From Chthonomonas sp. (lineage in GTDB: Bacteria > Armatimonadota > Fimbriimonadia > Fimbriimonadales > Fimbriimonadaceae): 64,000 nucleotides of DNA. The notes under the pieces were generated by a model. That model was not told the DNA's origin and did no database searches. It was given only the letters and a program-made list of their open reading frames with translations. Made by a program: the position numbers and the translations under genes. The stretch is taken from the NCBI GenBank assembly GCA_016788425.1, contig JAEURQ010000004.1:186001-250000 (forward strand), in the 5' to 3' direction. Each line of letters opens with the position of its first letter. Within the stretch, counting starts at the first letter, position 1. Below are positions 16,679 through 26,119 of the stretch, in pieces.

Positions 16679-17515
16679 TTAGGCGCGCTTGCGGCGGAAC
16701 AGCGCGAGCGCGCCGACGGCTACGGCCAGCGCCGAGCTCGGCTCGGGGACGGCCAGCAGGTTCAGGCGGGAGCCGATTTCGGTGCCCACCGGATCTCCAC
16801 CCATCCAGCTTGATGAGCCCCCGTTAATATCGCCCGTTAAAGGCCCGAATGCAAAAAGATTGAGGCCAACTTCGCCTTGCGCGAAACCGTACGACTGACC
16901 GCCTTGCAGATTGCTCTTGAACTGCACGTCAAAAAGCCGGAATCTTTGTCCAACGGGCGCTGAAATGCGGCAAAAAGGATTTCCGCCTGCGGATTCAAAT
17001 TTGAATTGGGCCGATAGCCCGGACATACGCGGTGTGCTTGAGTTGCCCGTGTAGCATCCACGGAATCTTCGACTTAAGAATCCAAGAGAACCCGGTCCCG
17101 CGTTCGTATACACGCCGTTGCTAACGGAATAAACTGGATCAAAACTTCCTGGGTTGTTGATCGAGGATTCCGCCGTTGCCCCAGCTGCCCGGATCTTGCC
17201 ATGCATGAACGAGTTATCAGTCGAAAACAAAGTTGTGCTGTTTGCGACCGGAGCCATGTCGTACGCAACCATGACGCTTCCCCCCGCTTCGTAAGCCGGA
17301 CTGGCCGACGTCAGACGCTCGGCCCAAATTTGTACCGAGAAGTTGTTCCCGGCAGTGGGAATTCTCAGGTTTGAGCCGGGCGTAATCACGGTGCCGACTG
17401 AACTATTGTTCAGCGAGGCGAGACTCGCATCGCCATAGGCGAAGTGAAACTTATAGTTGGCCTGAGACGTGGCGGCGACGGCGAGGCCGATCGCGAGGAG
17501 GGTGAACTTTCTCAC
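16679..17515 (-). CDS. PEP-CTERM protein, tandem paralogue 3
   Basis: The 278-aa protein starts at GTG 17515 in a GTGA overlap with the upstream paralogue. It has a signal peptide (KFTLLAIGLAVAATSQA-N), then YKFHFAYGDASLASLNNSSVG, a cadherin/pilin-like beta body, and a PEP-CTERM tail (VPEPSSALAVAVGALALFRRKRA). It shares long identical stretches with the genes at 17512 and 18357, so all three derive from tandem duplication. A Shine-Dalgarno core (AGGAGG) is 7 bases upstream. Probably an exported surface protein; no enzyme motif seen. Confidence 0.82.
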   Translation of the reverse strand: MRKFTLLAIGLAVAATSQANYKFHFAYGDASLASLNNSSVGTVITPGSNLRIPTAGNNFSVQIWAERLTSASPAYEAGGSVMVAYDMAPVANSTTLFSTDNSFMHGKIRAAGATAESSINNPGSFDPVYSVSNGVYTNAGPGSLGFLSRRFRGCYTGNSSTPRMSGLSAQFKFESAGGNPFCRISAPVGQRFRLFDVQFKSNLQGGQSYGFAQGEVGLNLFAFGPLTGDINGGSSSWMGGDPVGTEIGSRLNLLAVPEPSSALAVAVGALALFRRKRA

Positions 17516-18360
17516 GAGCGAACCTCCTTCGAAGCACGTCGATTACGGCGGAGCAGGGCGAGCGCGCCGATGGCTACCGCCAGCGCGGAACTCGGCTCGG
17601 GGACGACTGTGGTTAGGTTGAGGCGCGATCCCACGGCGGCACTCGTCGCGTAGTTGCCCATCCAGCTACAACCTCCGCCGTTACCGTTCGCGATGGTTGT
17701 TGCATAGAGATTGAGTCCGGCTTCGCCTTGCGCAAATCCATACGATTGGCCAGCTACCAAATTGCTGGTGAACTTCATGTCGCAGATGCGGACCCGCTCA
17801 TTCATGGCCATGGGGAGCCCAAAGCCGACCGGAGTGCCATCCGCGCCCTGCAACCCGAACTGAGCCGAGAGACCGAACATGCGCGGACTAATTGTGTTCC
17901 CGGTGAACGCACCTCGAAACTTCTTGCTCAGAACAGAAAACGAGCCAGGACCCCGTTCCTCACCTGTATTGATGTCAACCAAGCGCGACAGGGTGCCATC
18001 GTTCACGATTGATCCACTTGCGTCGCTTGTTTGCGACCGGATCTTCTGGTGCATGAAGCTCGAGTAGCTGGAATAGGAAGTTGTGCTGTTGGCAACGGGA
18101 GCTACATCATAGGCAACGATCACCGACGCTCCGCTGGCAACTTTGGTGCTGGACGAGATTTTCTCGGCCCAGATTTGAACTGAGAAATTGGCACCGGCGG
18201 TCGGCACGCGCAGGTTGGTGCCGCTGGCAATCAGGGTTCCTACCGTGCTGTTGTTGAGCGCAGCAAGTGCCGCATCGCCATACGCGAAGTGGAACTTAAA
18301 GTTAGCCTGAGACGTGGCCGCCACAGCAATGCCGATCGCGAGGAGGGTGAGCTTTTTCAC
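17512..18360 (-). CDS. PEP-CTERM protein, tandem paralogue 2
   Basis: The 282-aa protein starts at GTG 18360, again in a GTGA overlap. The signal peptide is KKLTLLAIGIAVAATSQA-N. The body is the most divergent of the three in the middle (ISPRMFGLSAQFGLQGADG). The PEP-CTERM tail VPEPSSALAVAIGALALLRRNRR is extended by ASKEVRS, because the stop is delayed until the overlap with the next gene. That extension also carries the ribosome-binding site of the next copy. Confidence 0.82.
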   Translation of the reverse strand: MKKLTLLAIGIAVAATSQANFKFHFAYGDAALAALNNSTVGTLIASGTNLRVPTAGANFSVQIWAEKISSSTKVASGASVIVAYDVAPVANSTTSYSSYSSFMHQKIRSQTSDASGSIVNDGTLSRLVDINTGEERGPGSFSVLSKKFRGAFTGNTISPRMFGLSAQFGLQGADGTPVGFGLPMAMNERVRICDMKFTSNLVAGQSYGFAQGEAGLNLYATTIANGNGGGCSWMGNYATSAAVGSRLNLTTVVPEPSSALAVAIGALALLRRNRRASKEVRS

Positions 18361-19208
18361 GAGCGAACCTCCTTCGAAGCACGTCGATTACGGCGGAGCA
18401 GCGCGAGCGCGCCGACGGCTACGGCCAGCGCCGAGCTCGGCTCGGGGACGGCGAGCAGGTTCAAGCGGGAGCCGATTTCGGTGCCAGTTGGTGCTTTGCC
18501 CATCCAGCTTGATGAGCCGCCGTTTATCTCGCCCGTGACAGGCCCAAATGCGAAAAGATTGAGGCCAACTTCGCCTTGCGCAAATCCGTAAGATTGCCCA
18601 TCCAGCAGGTTGCTTATGAACTGCATGTCAAACAGCCGAAATCGTTGCCCAACGGTTGGAGCAATGTAACAAATCGGATTGCCGCTTGCAGCTTCAAATT
18701 TGAATTGCGCGGATAAACCAAACATTCGAGGGCTGCTAGAGTTGCCCGTGTGTGCGCCCCGGAACTTTCTGCTGAGAAAGCCCAGGCTGCCAGGACCTTG
18801 TGGCGTGAAAGAGTTATCATAAACGTCCGTGAAAGTCCCAGCGTTGTTGATTGAGGCGGAGGCGGTTGCGCCGGCTGCGGCGATCCTCCTGTGCGCAAAG
18901 GAGGAGTAAGAGTCCCAGGATGTTGTGCTGTTTGCGACCGGAGCCATGTCGTACGCAACCATGACGGTGCCCCCTGGTTGGTAATCCTGACCGGTCGACG
19001 TCAAACGCTCGGCCCAAATTTGTACGGAAAAGTTATTCCCAGCAGTGGGAATTCTCAGGTTTGAACCGGGAGTAATGACGGTGCCGACTGAACTATTGTT
19101 CAGCGAGGCGAGGCTCGCATCGCCATAGGCGAAGTGAAACTTATAGTTGGCCTGAGACGTGGCCGCGACGGCGAGCGCAAGGGTGATCCCCGCAAGCTTA
19201 ATTTTCAT
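18357..19208 (-). CDS. PEP-CTERM protein, tandem paralogue 1 (first in operon)
   Basis: The 283-aa protein starts at ATG 19208, with GAGAGGT as ribosome-binding site 5-7 bases upstream. Signal peptide KIKLAGITLALAVAATSQA-N. The N-terminal 60 residues are nearly identical to those of paralogue 3 (YGDASLASLNNSSVGTVI, IPTAGNNFSVQIWAERLTS), and the tail RRNRRASKEVRS is identical to paralogue 2. The promoter should lie in 19209-19344, before the toxin gene. It is probably surface-exposed through exosortase processing. Confidence 0.82.
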   Translation of the reverse strand: MKIKLAGITLALAVAATSQANYKFHFAYGDASLASLNNSSVGTVITPGSNLRIPTAGNNFSVQIWAERLTSTGQDYQPGGTVMVAYDMAPVANSTTSWDSYSSFAHRRIAAAGATASASINNAGTFTDVYDNSFTPQGPGSLGFLSRKFRGAHTGNSSSPRMFGLSAQFKFEAASGNPICYIAPTVGQRFRLFDMQFISNLLDGQSYGFAQGEVGLNLFAFGPVTGEINGGSSSWMGKAPTGTEIGSRLNLLAVPEPSSALAVAVGALALLRRNRRASKEVRS

Positions 19209-19344
19209 ATTGATACCTCTCCAAAAACCCCTCTCGAGGTTAGGCGACGCCCGCATAGTTGCGAGCTATGAAATGCAGTGTAACAAACTTGGCGCAAAAA
19301 GCAGTGAAGATTTCCGGGAAAATGCGAAAATCGTCAGTGAAAGG

Positions 19345-19656
19345 TTAATCCTTGGGCCGAAGCGCATCGCGATAACCATGATAAATGCGCAATACGCGTA
19401 CCGTCGCCGACTCATCGTTCACGTGAAAGATCACGCGGTGCGAGAAGTGCCGGAACTGCCTCAGCTCAATGGCGAAGAATTTCTGCTCGTCGATGACCCG
19501 AAATCGCTGAGGATGGCTGTTCAAATCTGCGATGGCCGCCTCAAGCTTGTCAAGCCATTTGGCCGCGGCTGCCGGGCTCGTCGTCGAACGAATGTAAGCC
19601 GCCGCTTCGGTTGCGTCGCGCAGAGCCGATGGCTCGATAAAAACCTTATAGGTCAA
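19345..19656 (-). CDS. RelE/ParE-family toxin
   Basis: A 103-aa protein with the RelE/ParE layout: YKVFIEPSALRDATEAAAYI, a helical hairpin, then RVIDEQKFFAIELRQF and the final strands HRVIFHVNDESATVRVLRIYHG. Members block translation or DNA gyrase. It starts at TTG 19656 and overlaps the antitoxin gene by 11 bp, the usual order (antitoxin first). Toxin target cannot be told from sequence. Confidence 0.85.
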   Translation of the reverse strand: MTYKVFIEPSALRDATEAAAYIRSTTSPAAAAKWLDKLEAAIADLNSHPQRFRVIDEQKFFAIELRQFRHFSHRVIFHVNDESATVRVLRIYHGYRDALRPKD

Positions 19657-19927
19657 GGTGTTCGCGGATCCCTTGGAAACCCTCCGCCACCGGCACTCCG
19701 TCGTTCGCTGGCATGCCTGCCAACGCCTCGTTTACAGCGTGAACAAACCGCATGCTCTCCAGCGCGTCCTGCATTGCCTGATAGCTCTTGGCATCCAAAA
19801 GCACACATTCGGGCACGCCATTCACGGTCAACACCTCGGGCCGGCCCGTCTCCTTGAGCCGGGTCAAGTAGGTTCGGTAATTCCGGACAAAGTCCGTGAC
19901 CGGATGAATGTGGTCAATGTGCAACAT
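19646..19927 (-). CDS. Phd/YefM-family antitoxin
   Basis: A 93-aa protein with the Phd/YefM N-terminal DNA-binding fold: IHPVTDFVRNYRTYLTRLKET, then PEVLTVNGVPECVLLDAKSYQ and an acidic C-terminal helix for toxin wrapping. It is the first gene of the module and typically represses its own promoter, here in 19928-19990, which is shared with guaB on the other strand. Confidence 0.87.
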   Translation of the reverse strand: MLHIDHIHPVTDFVRNYRTYLTRLKETGRPEVLTVNGVPECVLLDAKSYQAMQDALESMRFVHAVNEALAGMPANDGVPVAEGFQGIREHLDL

Positions 19928-19929
19928 GA

Positions 19930-19960
19930 TTAATGTGACGCACAGAATACGCTATATAAT
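19930..19960 (+). promoter_or_regulatory. possible guaB promoter (-10 TATAAT)
   Basis: An exact TATAAT lies at 19955-19960, about 94 bp upstream of guaB, in an AT-rich patch that stands out in this GC-rich genome. TTAATG at 19930-19935 could be a weak -35 but the 19-bp spacing is long. The region is also the likely operator region of the antitoxin on the other strand. Confidence 0.35.
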
Positions 19961-20053
19961 TCACCACTAAATTAAACACAGGTAAAAATCTCGAAGCCCC
20001 AGCCGGGCGGTGCAAAACTCCGAAGCCCGACCCTGCCATAATCTGATGGCAAG

Positions 20054-21529
20054 ATGCACAATTTTCGCGAAGGTCTTAGCTTCGACGACGTCTTGCTCCT
20101 CCCGCAGCACACCGAAGTCCTGCCCAGCGAAGTCGATATCTCAACTCAGCTGCTGCCGAACGTCACCCTCAAGGTCCCGTTCGTCTCGGCTCCCATGGAC
20201 ACGGTAACCGGGGCGCGGATGGCCATTGCCATGGCGCGCGAGGGCGGTGTTGGTGTCCTCCACCGCAACGTCGGCATCGAGGAGCAGGCCGAAATGGTGG
20301 ACCGCGTCAAGCGATCCGAATCGGGCGTCATCACCAAGCCGTTCAAGCTCACCCCGAATGAGAGTCTGCAGGCCGCGCTCGCGCTGATGGATCGCTATCA
20401 CATCAGCGGGGTGCCGATTGTCAACGCGAAGGGCAAGCTCGTCGGCATTCTCACCAACCGCGATATTCGGTTTGAAACCGACTTTACCAAGCCGATCAAG
20501 GACCGCATGACCAAGCGCGGCCTCATCACCACGCGCGTCGGCACCACGCTCGAGGAAGCGGAGAAGATCCTCGCCGAGCACCGCGTGGAGAAGCTGCCGA
20601 TTGTGGACGACGAGTTCCATCTGACCGGCCTCATCACCATCAAGGACATTCAAAAGATTCGCAAGCACCCGCTGGCCACCAAGGACGCCAAGGGTCGGCT
20701 CGTGGTCGGCGCGGCAATCGGCTCGCTTCGCGAACCCTACGAACGCGCCAAGGCACTGTTTGATGCCGGTGTAGATTTTGTCGTGATTGACGCCGCGCAC
20801 GGGCATTCGCGCGGGGTGATGGAATGCCTCAAGATGCTCAAGGCGAAAATTCCCGACTTGCCGGTGATCGCGGGGAATGTCGCGACGCCCGAGGCCACGC
20901 GCGCGCTCATCGAGCTCGGCGCGGACGCGCTGCGGGTTGGCATTGGCGCGGGCTCCATCTGCACAACGCGGGTGGTCGCCGGTATCGGCGTCCCGCAGTT
21001 TTCGGCCGTTGCCTATTGCGCGGAAATCGCGAATGAAGCCGGGGTTCCGACCATCGCAGATGGCGGGCTGCGCAGTAGCGGCGACCTCGTGAAGAGTCTG
21101 GCCGCGGGCGGAAGTTGCGTGATGATGGGCAACATGTTCGCCGGGTGCGATGAAAGCCCGGGCGAAACCGAAATCTATCGCAATCGCGCGTACAAGGTGT
21201 ACCGTGGCATGGGCAGCATCGGCGCGATGAAGATCGGCTCCAGCGACCGCTACATGCAGGTGAAGGAGGCGGGCGGGACCATCGTTCCCGAGGGCGTCGA
21301 AGGTCGCGTGCCGTACAAGGGGCCGCTCGGTGACACCATGGCGCAGCTCATCGGCGGTCTGCGCAGCGGCATGGGTTATGTCGGCGCGGGCACGCTCCGC
21401 GAGCTTCGTCAACGCGCCGAGTTTATCAAGATCACCAACGCCGGTCTGCGGGAATCTCACCCGCACGACATCAGCATTACGAAGGAGCCACCGAACTACT
21501 CAAGCCCATGGTCCAACGATCACTCTTAA
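20054..21529 (+). CDS. guaB: inosine-5'-monophosphate dehydrogenase
   Basis: The 491-aa enzyme oxidises IMP to XMP, the first committed step to GMP. It begins with [20 protein letters not shown]. Two CBS domains are inserted at about 95-205 ([39 protein letters not shown]). The barrel has [14 protein letters not shown], the active-site loop with Cys303 in [11 protein letters not shown], and [20 protein letters not shown]. Length is standard. It overlaps the amidase gene by 22 bp. Confidence 0.97.
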   Translation: MHNFREGLSFDDVLLLPQHTEVLPSEVDISTQLLPNVTLKVPFVSAPMDTVTGARMAIAMAREGGVGVLHRNVGIEEQAEMVDRVKRSESGVITKPFKLTPNESLQAALALMDRYHISGVPIVNAKGKLVGILTNRDIRFETDFTKPIKDRMTKRGLITTRVGTTLEEAEKILAEHRVEKLPIVDDEFHLTGLITIKDIQKIRKHPLATKDAKGRLVVGAAIGSLREPYERAKALFDAGVDFVVIDAAHGHSRGVMECLKMLKAKIPDLPVIAGNVATPEATRALIELGADALRVGIGAGSICTTRVVAGIGVPQFSAVAYCAEIANEAGVPTIADGGLRSSGDLVKSLAAGGSCVMMGNMFAGCDESPGETEIYRNRAYKVYRGMGSIGAMKIGSSDRYMQVKEAGGTIVPEGVEGRVPYKGPLGDTMAQLIGGLRSGMGYVGAGTLRELRQRAEFIKITNAGLRESHPHDISITKEPPNYSSPWSNDHS

Positions 21530-22119
21530 TCCTGGTCGGCCTGCTCGGAGTTGCGTGGGCCGGCGAATTTGTCAATCCGGTGCGCGGCTGGGAGCCGGGG
21601 CCGCATGTGATTTCGCGCGCGGCTTGGGGAGCCAAACCCGTCTTGCCCGGCGGAACCCGGCAAAGTGTCTCTCGGATCACGATTCATCACGCGGGTGTGG
21701 CCACCAACCGCAAACGCACGTTCGTGGACAAAATGCGCGGACTGCAGGCGTTTAGTCAGCGCGAGGATAAGCTCGCGAGCGGCAAAACTAAGCCGGCCTG
21801 GATCGACATTCCGTACCACTACTACATTGATTGGCAGGGTCAGATCGCCGCGTGCCGGCCGGTGGAATGGGCCGGCGATACGAACACGGAATACAACCCG
21901 ACGGGCCACTTGCTGATCTGTTTAGAAGGCGACTTTACCAAGGAGCAGCCCACGGCGGCGCAGGTGGCCTCGCTCATCGCGTTTGTGCGCGAGCAGCGCG
22001 CCTGGCGCGGAGTTCCGGCTGATCGCGTGCAAACGCACCGCGACTTCGCTGAGACCGATTGCCCGGGCGAAAACCTCTACAAGCTGTTGGGCCTCATCCG
22101 CGAGCGGTCCACGCCGTGA
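21508..22119 (+). CDS. exported N-acetylmuramoyl-L-alanine amidase (Amidase_2/PGRP type)
   Basis: The 203-aa protein has a signal peptide ([14 protein letters not shown]) and a type 2 amidase domain: SRAAWGAKP at the entry, ITIHHAGVA with the first zinc histidine, [16 protein letters not shown], and [18 protein letters not shown] with the second histidine and the zinc cysteine. It cuts the bond between MurNAc and L-alanine in peptidoglycan. The ATG lies inside the end of guaB, and its stop overlaps the following gene (GTGA). Confidence 0.9.
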   Translation: MVQRSLLILVGLLGVAWAGEFVNPVRGWEPGPHVISRAAWGAKPVLPGGTRQSVSRITIHHAGVATNRKRTFVDKMRGLQAFSQREDKLASGKTKPAWIDIPYHYYIDWQGQIAACRPVEWAGDTNTEYNPTGHLLICLEGDFTKEQPTAAQVASLIAFVREQRAWRGVPADRVQTHRDFAETDCPGENLYKLLGLIRERSTP

Positions 22120-24065
22120 ACCGCCTCGCTGGGTCGCATTCGCCGTACCTGCGGCAGCACGCCGACAACCCCGTGCATTGGTGGCCGTGGGGTGAGGAGG
22201 CGTTTGCCGAGGCGACGCGGCGCAACGTGCCGGTGTTCCTGAGCGTGGGCTACAGCACCTGCCATTGGTGCCACGTCATGGCGCGCGAGTCGTTTTCCGA
22301 CCCCGCGGTGGCGGCGTTTCTCAACGAAAAGTTTGTCGCGATTAAGGTTGACCGCGAGGAGTTTCCCGACGTGGACGACGCCTACATGGCGGCGGTGCAA
22401 CTCAGCAGCGGTCGGGGCGGTTGGCCGATGACCGTGTTCATGGCCCCTGACCGAAGACCGTTCTTCGCGGGGACGTATTTTCCGCCCGAGCGGCACGGTC
22501 AGGTGCCGAGTTTCCGCGACTTGCTGCGGCAGATTGACGAGGCGTGGACCGGCGCGCGGACCGAGGTGCAGACAGCATGCGAGCAGTTTGACAAGGCACT
22601 ACGCGAAAGCCGTTCGGCCAATCTGGAGCCGTTTTCGGGCGATCTCTCGGCGGAGTTGCTGCACGATTGTGCGCGGGACTTGGAGGACGAATTCGACGCC
22701 GAGTACGGTGGGTTTGGCAACGCGCCGAAGTTTCCGCCGCACACCGCGCTGGAGTTTTTGGCGGCCTACGCCAAACGTCCGGATTGCCTCCTCGACGCGA
22801 GCGCGCACATGGCGCGGTGGACTCTGCGCAGCATGATTTTGGGCGGAATCCACGACCTGGTGGGCGGCGGGTTTCACCGCTACAGCACCGACGCCGAGTG
22901 GTTGCTGCCGCACTTTGAAAAGATGCTTACCGATAACGGGCAACTGCTTTCGGTGATGGCCGCCACGTTGCCGCTGACAGATGGCGAAGACGAGGCGTTG
23001 CTTCGCTTGGCGGGGCAGGGAATTGTCGGTTGGGTCGCGGAGCGCATGACCGACGCCTGCGGCGCATTTTTCACCGCACAAAACGCCGACACCGAGGGTC
23101 GGGAGGGCAAAACGTACGTGTGGCACGACGCCGAGATCGCGAGCCAGGAGTTCAAAGATGCGTTCGGCGTAATTCCGATGGGCAACTTTTTGGAGGAAGC
23201 CACCCGACAGCGTACGGGCGAGAATATCCTCATTTGGTCGTCGCCCGAAAGCCCCGTCAGCGATGGCGCCTGGCGATTTGCCGCCGAACTTGCCGAGCTA
23301 AAGCAGCGGCGAGACCAGCGCGCCCAGCCGAGCACCGACACCAAGATGCTGGCCAGCGCCAACGGCCTGATGATTCGCGGCCTTGCCGATTGGGCGCGTG
23401 CGACCGGCGATGCGCAGGCCCAGCAGATGGCGCAACGGGCCCTGGCGGTGTGGGCCGAGCAGCCCGATTGGCCGCACATGATCGCCGACGGGAAGCCGAT
23501 GGGCGCGGCCTATTTGGACGACGTGGCTTACCTTGGCTTGGCGGCAGAAGCCTGTATTCCGTTTGCGCCGGAGGCGGCGGACTTCGCCCGTCGTTGCGGA
23601 GAAAAGCTCGCCGATTTTCCCGGGCTGGTGTATTCCAGCGCGGCGCACGAAGATTGCTTTGGGCCGGCGCTCAAGCCGCTGGATCAGGCGGTGCCGAGCC
23701 CGGTTGGGGCGGCGATTCGCCTGATGGTGCGGCAAGCGATTCCGTGCGAATCGGACTTGATTCGGATGAGCGGGTGGATGCACCGCGCACCCCACGCCAG
23801 CGAGACTCTGCACCTGGCGCTGATGGAGCGGCTCGACGCCGGCAAACTGGCCGGAAGCCAGGCCGAATGGCAGCCCAACGAGCTAAACATAAAGCTCCAG
23901 GCAGGCGAAAAAATTGTGGGTGCCTGGCGGCTACCCGGGCGCGAGCCACTGGCCATTTCGGGTGAGCAAATCACGCTTCCGGAGAACACAACCGAAGTTG
24001 CGTATCGCATCTGCGACGCCGAAGCGTGTCGCCCTGAAGTCATCGCGACCCGCCCGGGTTCTTAA
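22116..24065 (+). CDS. DUF255 thioredoxin-domain protein (YyaL/SPATA20 family)
   Basis: The 649-aa protein starts at GTG 22116, overlapping the amidase stop by 4 bp. It opens [29 protein letters not shown] and has the signature [12 protein letters not shown] with a thioredoxin-like CXXC pair. Next come [35 protein letters not shown], and an alpha/alpha barrel resembling N-acylglucosamine epimerase folds ([39 protein letters not shown]). The family is widely conserved, but its reaction is not established. Length is slightly below the usual 670-700. Confidence 0.9.
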   Translation: MNRLAGSHSPYLRQHADNPVHWWPWGEEAFAEATRRNVPVFLSVGYSTCHWCHVMARESFSDPAVAAFLNEKFVAIKVDREEFPDVDDAYMAAVQLSSGRGGWPMTVFMAPDRRPFFAGTYFPPERHGQVPSFRDLLRQIDEAWTGARTEVQTACEQFDKALRESRSANLEPFSGDLSAELLHDCARDLEDEFDAEYGGFGNAPKFPPHTALEFLAAYAKRPDCLLDASAHMARWTLRSMILGGIHDLVGGGFHRYSTDAEWLLPHFEKMLTDNGQLLSVMAATLPLTDGEDEALLRLAGQGIVGWVAERMTDACGAFFTAQNADTEGREGKTYVWHDAEIASQEFKDAFGVIPMGNFLEEATRQRTGENILIWSSPESPVSDGAWRFAAELAELKQRRDQRAQPSTDTKMLASANGLMIRGLADWARATGDAQAQQMAQRALAVWAEQPDWPHMIADGKPMGAAYLDDVAYLGLAAEACIPFAPEAADFARRCGEKLADFPGLVYSSAAHEDCFGPALKPLDQAVPSPVGAAIRLMVRQAIPCESDLIRMSGWMHRAPHASETLHLALMERLDAGKLAGSQAEWQPNELNIKLQAGEKIVGAWRLPGREPLAISGEQITLPENTTEVAYRICDAEACRPEVIATRPGS

Positions 24066-24098
24066 CAATTCACAAAGTTTCTTAACATTGGTTTAAAG
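24060..24098 (+). promoter_or_regulatory. Pho-box-like repeats upstream of pstS
   Basis: TCTTAACA occurs twice (24060-24067 and 24080-24087), and GTTTAAAG follows at 24091-24098, exactly 11 bp after the second copy. An 11-bp period of TTAAC-type boxes is the pattern bound by PhoB/PhoP regulators. The first copy overlaps the stop codon of the preceding gene. The site is 45-80 bp upstream of pstS, a sensible position. Match is by eye. Confidence 0.4.
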
Positions 24099-24142
24099 AA
24101 TCGCTTCTTTTCCCACGGGCCGAATTTCATAATCTGGGCGTG

Positions 24143-25177
24143 ATGAGTCAGAAGACGATCAACGTTCTCCTCGCCGGCCTGAGCCTCGGCGTCCTCGCTG
24201 CCAGCTGCGGCCCCAAGGCCGAAGGTGGCACCACCGAAGGCACGCCCGCAACCGACGGCGCGAAGCTTTCGGGCAAGCTGACGGTTGACGGTTCGAGCAC
24301 CGTTTATCCCGCCAGCATGGCCGTTGCCGAAGAATTCACGAACAAGAATCCGGACGTGAAGGCAGCCGTCAGCGAATCGGGTACCGGTGGCGGCTTCAAG
24401 AAGTTTGCGGCCAAGGAAATTGATATCGCGGGCGCATCGCGACCGATCAAGAAGGAAGAAATGGAAGCCTGCGCGAAGGCTGGCGTCGAGTTCATCGAGC
24501 TTCCCATCGCGTTCGACGGCCTCACCGTGATCGTCAACAAGGAAAACACGTTTGCCAAGTCGCTGACCGTGGATGAGCTCAAGAAGATGTGGGCGCCGGG
24601 CAGCACGATCAACAACTGGAAGGATGTGCGCCCCGGATTCCCCGACCTGCCGATCAAGTTCTTTGGCGCGGGCACCGACTCGGGCACGTTTGACTACTTC
24701 ACCAAGGCGATTGTCGGCGAAGAGAAGTCGATCCGCAACGACTACGCCGCCAGCGAAGACGACAACGTCATCAGCCTCGGCGTGCAAAACGACAAGGGTG
24801 GCATCGGCTTCCTGGGTTACAGCTACTTTGTGATGAACCAAGACAAAATGGCCGCCGTGGCCATTGGCGATGGAGCCAGTGCCGTAGCGCCGAGCACGGA
24901 AACCATTCAAGGCGGCAGCTACCAGCCGCTCAGCCGACCGCTCTTCATCTACGTGAGCAAGGCCGCCGCCGCGCGACCCGAAGTGAAGGCCTACATCGAG
25001 ATGTACTTGAGCAAGGAATCCCGCACAATCCTGGGCGAAGAAGGGTTCGTCGCTCTGCCGGACGCCGCCTACGACTTGGTGGCCAAGCGATTTACCGAAG
25101 GGAAAACTGGCAGCGTGTTTGCCGGCGAAACCCTGATCGGTGTTAAGATGGAAGATATCCTCAGCAAGGAAAAGTAA
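24143..25177 (+). CDS. pstS: phosphate ABC transporter substrate-binding lipoprotein PstS
   Basis: The 344-aa lipoprotein has the lipobox LAASC with Cys22 (ATG 24143; a GTG one codon earlier is possible). The phosphate-binding loops are visible: LTVDGSSTVYPASMAVAEEF, SESGTGGGFKKF, DIAGASRPIK and FFGAGTDSGTFDYF. It binds inorganic phosphate outside the inner membrane and hands it to PstC/PstA. It heads the pstSCA operon, with pstC starting 3 bp after its stop. Confidence 0.95.
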   Translation: MSQKTINVLLAGLSLGVLAASCGPKAEGGTTEGTPATDGAKLSGKLTVDGSSTVYPASMAVAEEFTNKNPDVKAAVSESGTGGGFKKFAAKEIDIAGASRPIKKEEMEACAKAGVEFIELPIAFDGLTVIVNKENTFAKSLTVDELKKMWAPGSTINNWKDVRPGFPDLPIKFFGAGTDSGTFDYFTKAIVGEEKSIRNDYAASEDDNVISLGVQNDKGGIGFLGYSYFVMNQDKMAAVAIGDGASAVAPSTETIQGGSYQPLSRPLFIYVSKAAAARPEVKAYIEMYLSKESRTILGEEGFVALPDAAYDLVAKRFTEGKTGSVFAGETLIGVKMEDILSKEK

Positions 25178-25180
25178 GTC

Positions 25181-26119
25181 TTGATCGCCACTCCCGAAGC
25201 CAATTCGAACCGCGCGGAATCCCTGCGCCGCCGCATCTCCCTTCGCTCATTGAGCGAGGGGACTTTGCGCTCATTGTGCTTCGTCTGCGCCATCGTCACG
25301 ATTCTCACGACGCTGGCGATTGCCTACTTTTTGATCGTCGAAACCGTGCCGTTCTTCGGAAAGGTAACGCCGGCGGAGTTCTATCTGGGCACCAAGTGGT
25401 CGCCGCAGATTACGCCCAACCGCTACGGCGTGTTGCCGCTAATCTCGGGCACGTTTATGATCGCCATCGGGGCGGCGGTGATCGCGATTCCGCTGGGGCT
25501 AGCCTCGGCGATTTACCTCACCGAGTTTGCGACGTTGCGCACCAAGCGTGTGCTCAAGCCGACGCTGGAAGTGCTCGCCGGGATACCGACCGTCGTCTAC
25601 GGCTACTTCGCGTTGACAATGATCACGCCGTTCCTCAAGAAGTTTTTCCCCTCGACGGAAGGCTCCAACGCGGCCTCCGGCGCGATTGTCGTGGGCATCA
25701 TGATTCTGCCGCTGGTGAGCTCGCTTTGTAGCGACGCGCTCGCCGCCGTTCCGCGCGCCCTGCGCGAGGGAGCCTATGGCCTGGGCAGCACCAAGCAAGA
25801 AGTCACGATGAAGGTGGTGGTGCCGGGCGCGCTCAGCGGCATCATGTCGTCGTTCATTCTGGCGATTTCGCGAGCCGTCGGCGAGACCATGGCCGTGACC
25901 TTGGCCGCGGGCGCCACGCCGAAGCTCACGACCAACTACCTGGAAAGCATTCAGACCATGACCGCCTACATCGTGCAAGTGGTGAAGGGCGACACGCCGG
26001 TGGGCAGCATCGGCTACCAAACCATCTTTGCCGTCGGGTTCTCGCTGTTCGTCATCACGTTCGTGATGAACCTCATCGCGCGGGCGCTCGTGCAGAAATA
26101 TCGGAGGGTTTACGAATGA
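25181..26119 (+). CDS. pstC: phosphate ABC transporter permease PstC
   Basis: The 312-aa permease has six predicted membrane helices and the EAA-type loop (ALREGAYGLGSTKQEVTMKVVVPGALSGIM). Other typical features are LEVLAGIPTVVYGYFAL and ISRAVGETMAVTLAAGA. No ATG lies near the expected N-terminus; I accept TTG 25181, 3 bp after the pstS stop. Overlap with pstA is 4 bp. It forms the inner-membrane channel with PstA. Confidence 0.94.
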   Translation: MIATPEANSNRAESLRRRISLRSLSEGTLRSLCFVCAIVTILTTLAIAYFLIVETVPFFGKVTPAEFYLGTKWSPQITPNRYGVLPLISGTFMIAIGAAVIAIPLGLASAIYLTEFATLRTKRVLKPTLEVLAGIPTVVYGYFALTMITPFLKKFFPSTEGSNAASGAIVVGIMILPLVSSLCSDALAAVPRALREGAYGLGSTKQEVTMKVVVPGALSGIMSSFILAISRAVGETMAVTLAAGATPKLTTNYLESIQTMTAYIVQVVKGDTPVGSIGYQTIFAVGFSLFVITFVMNLIARALVQKYRRVYE

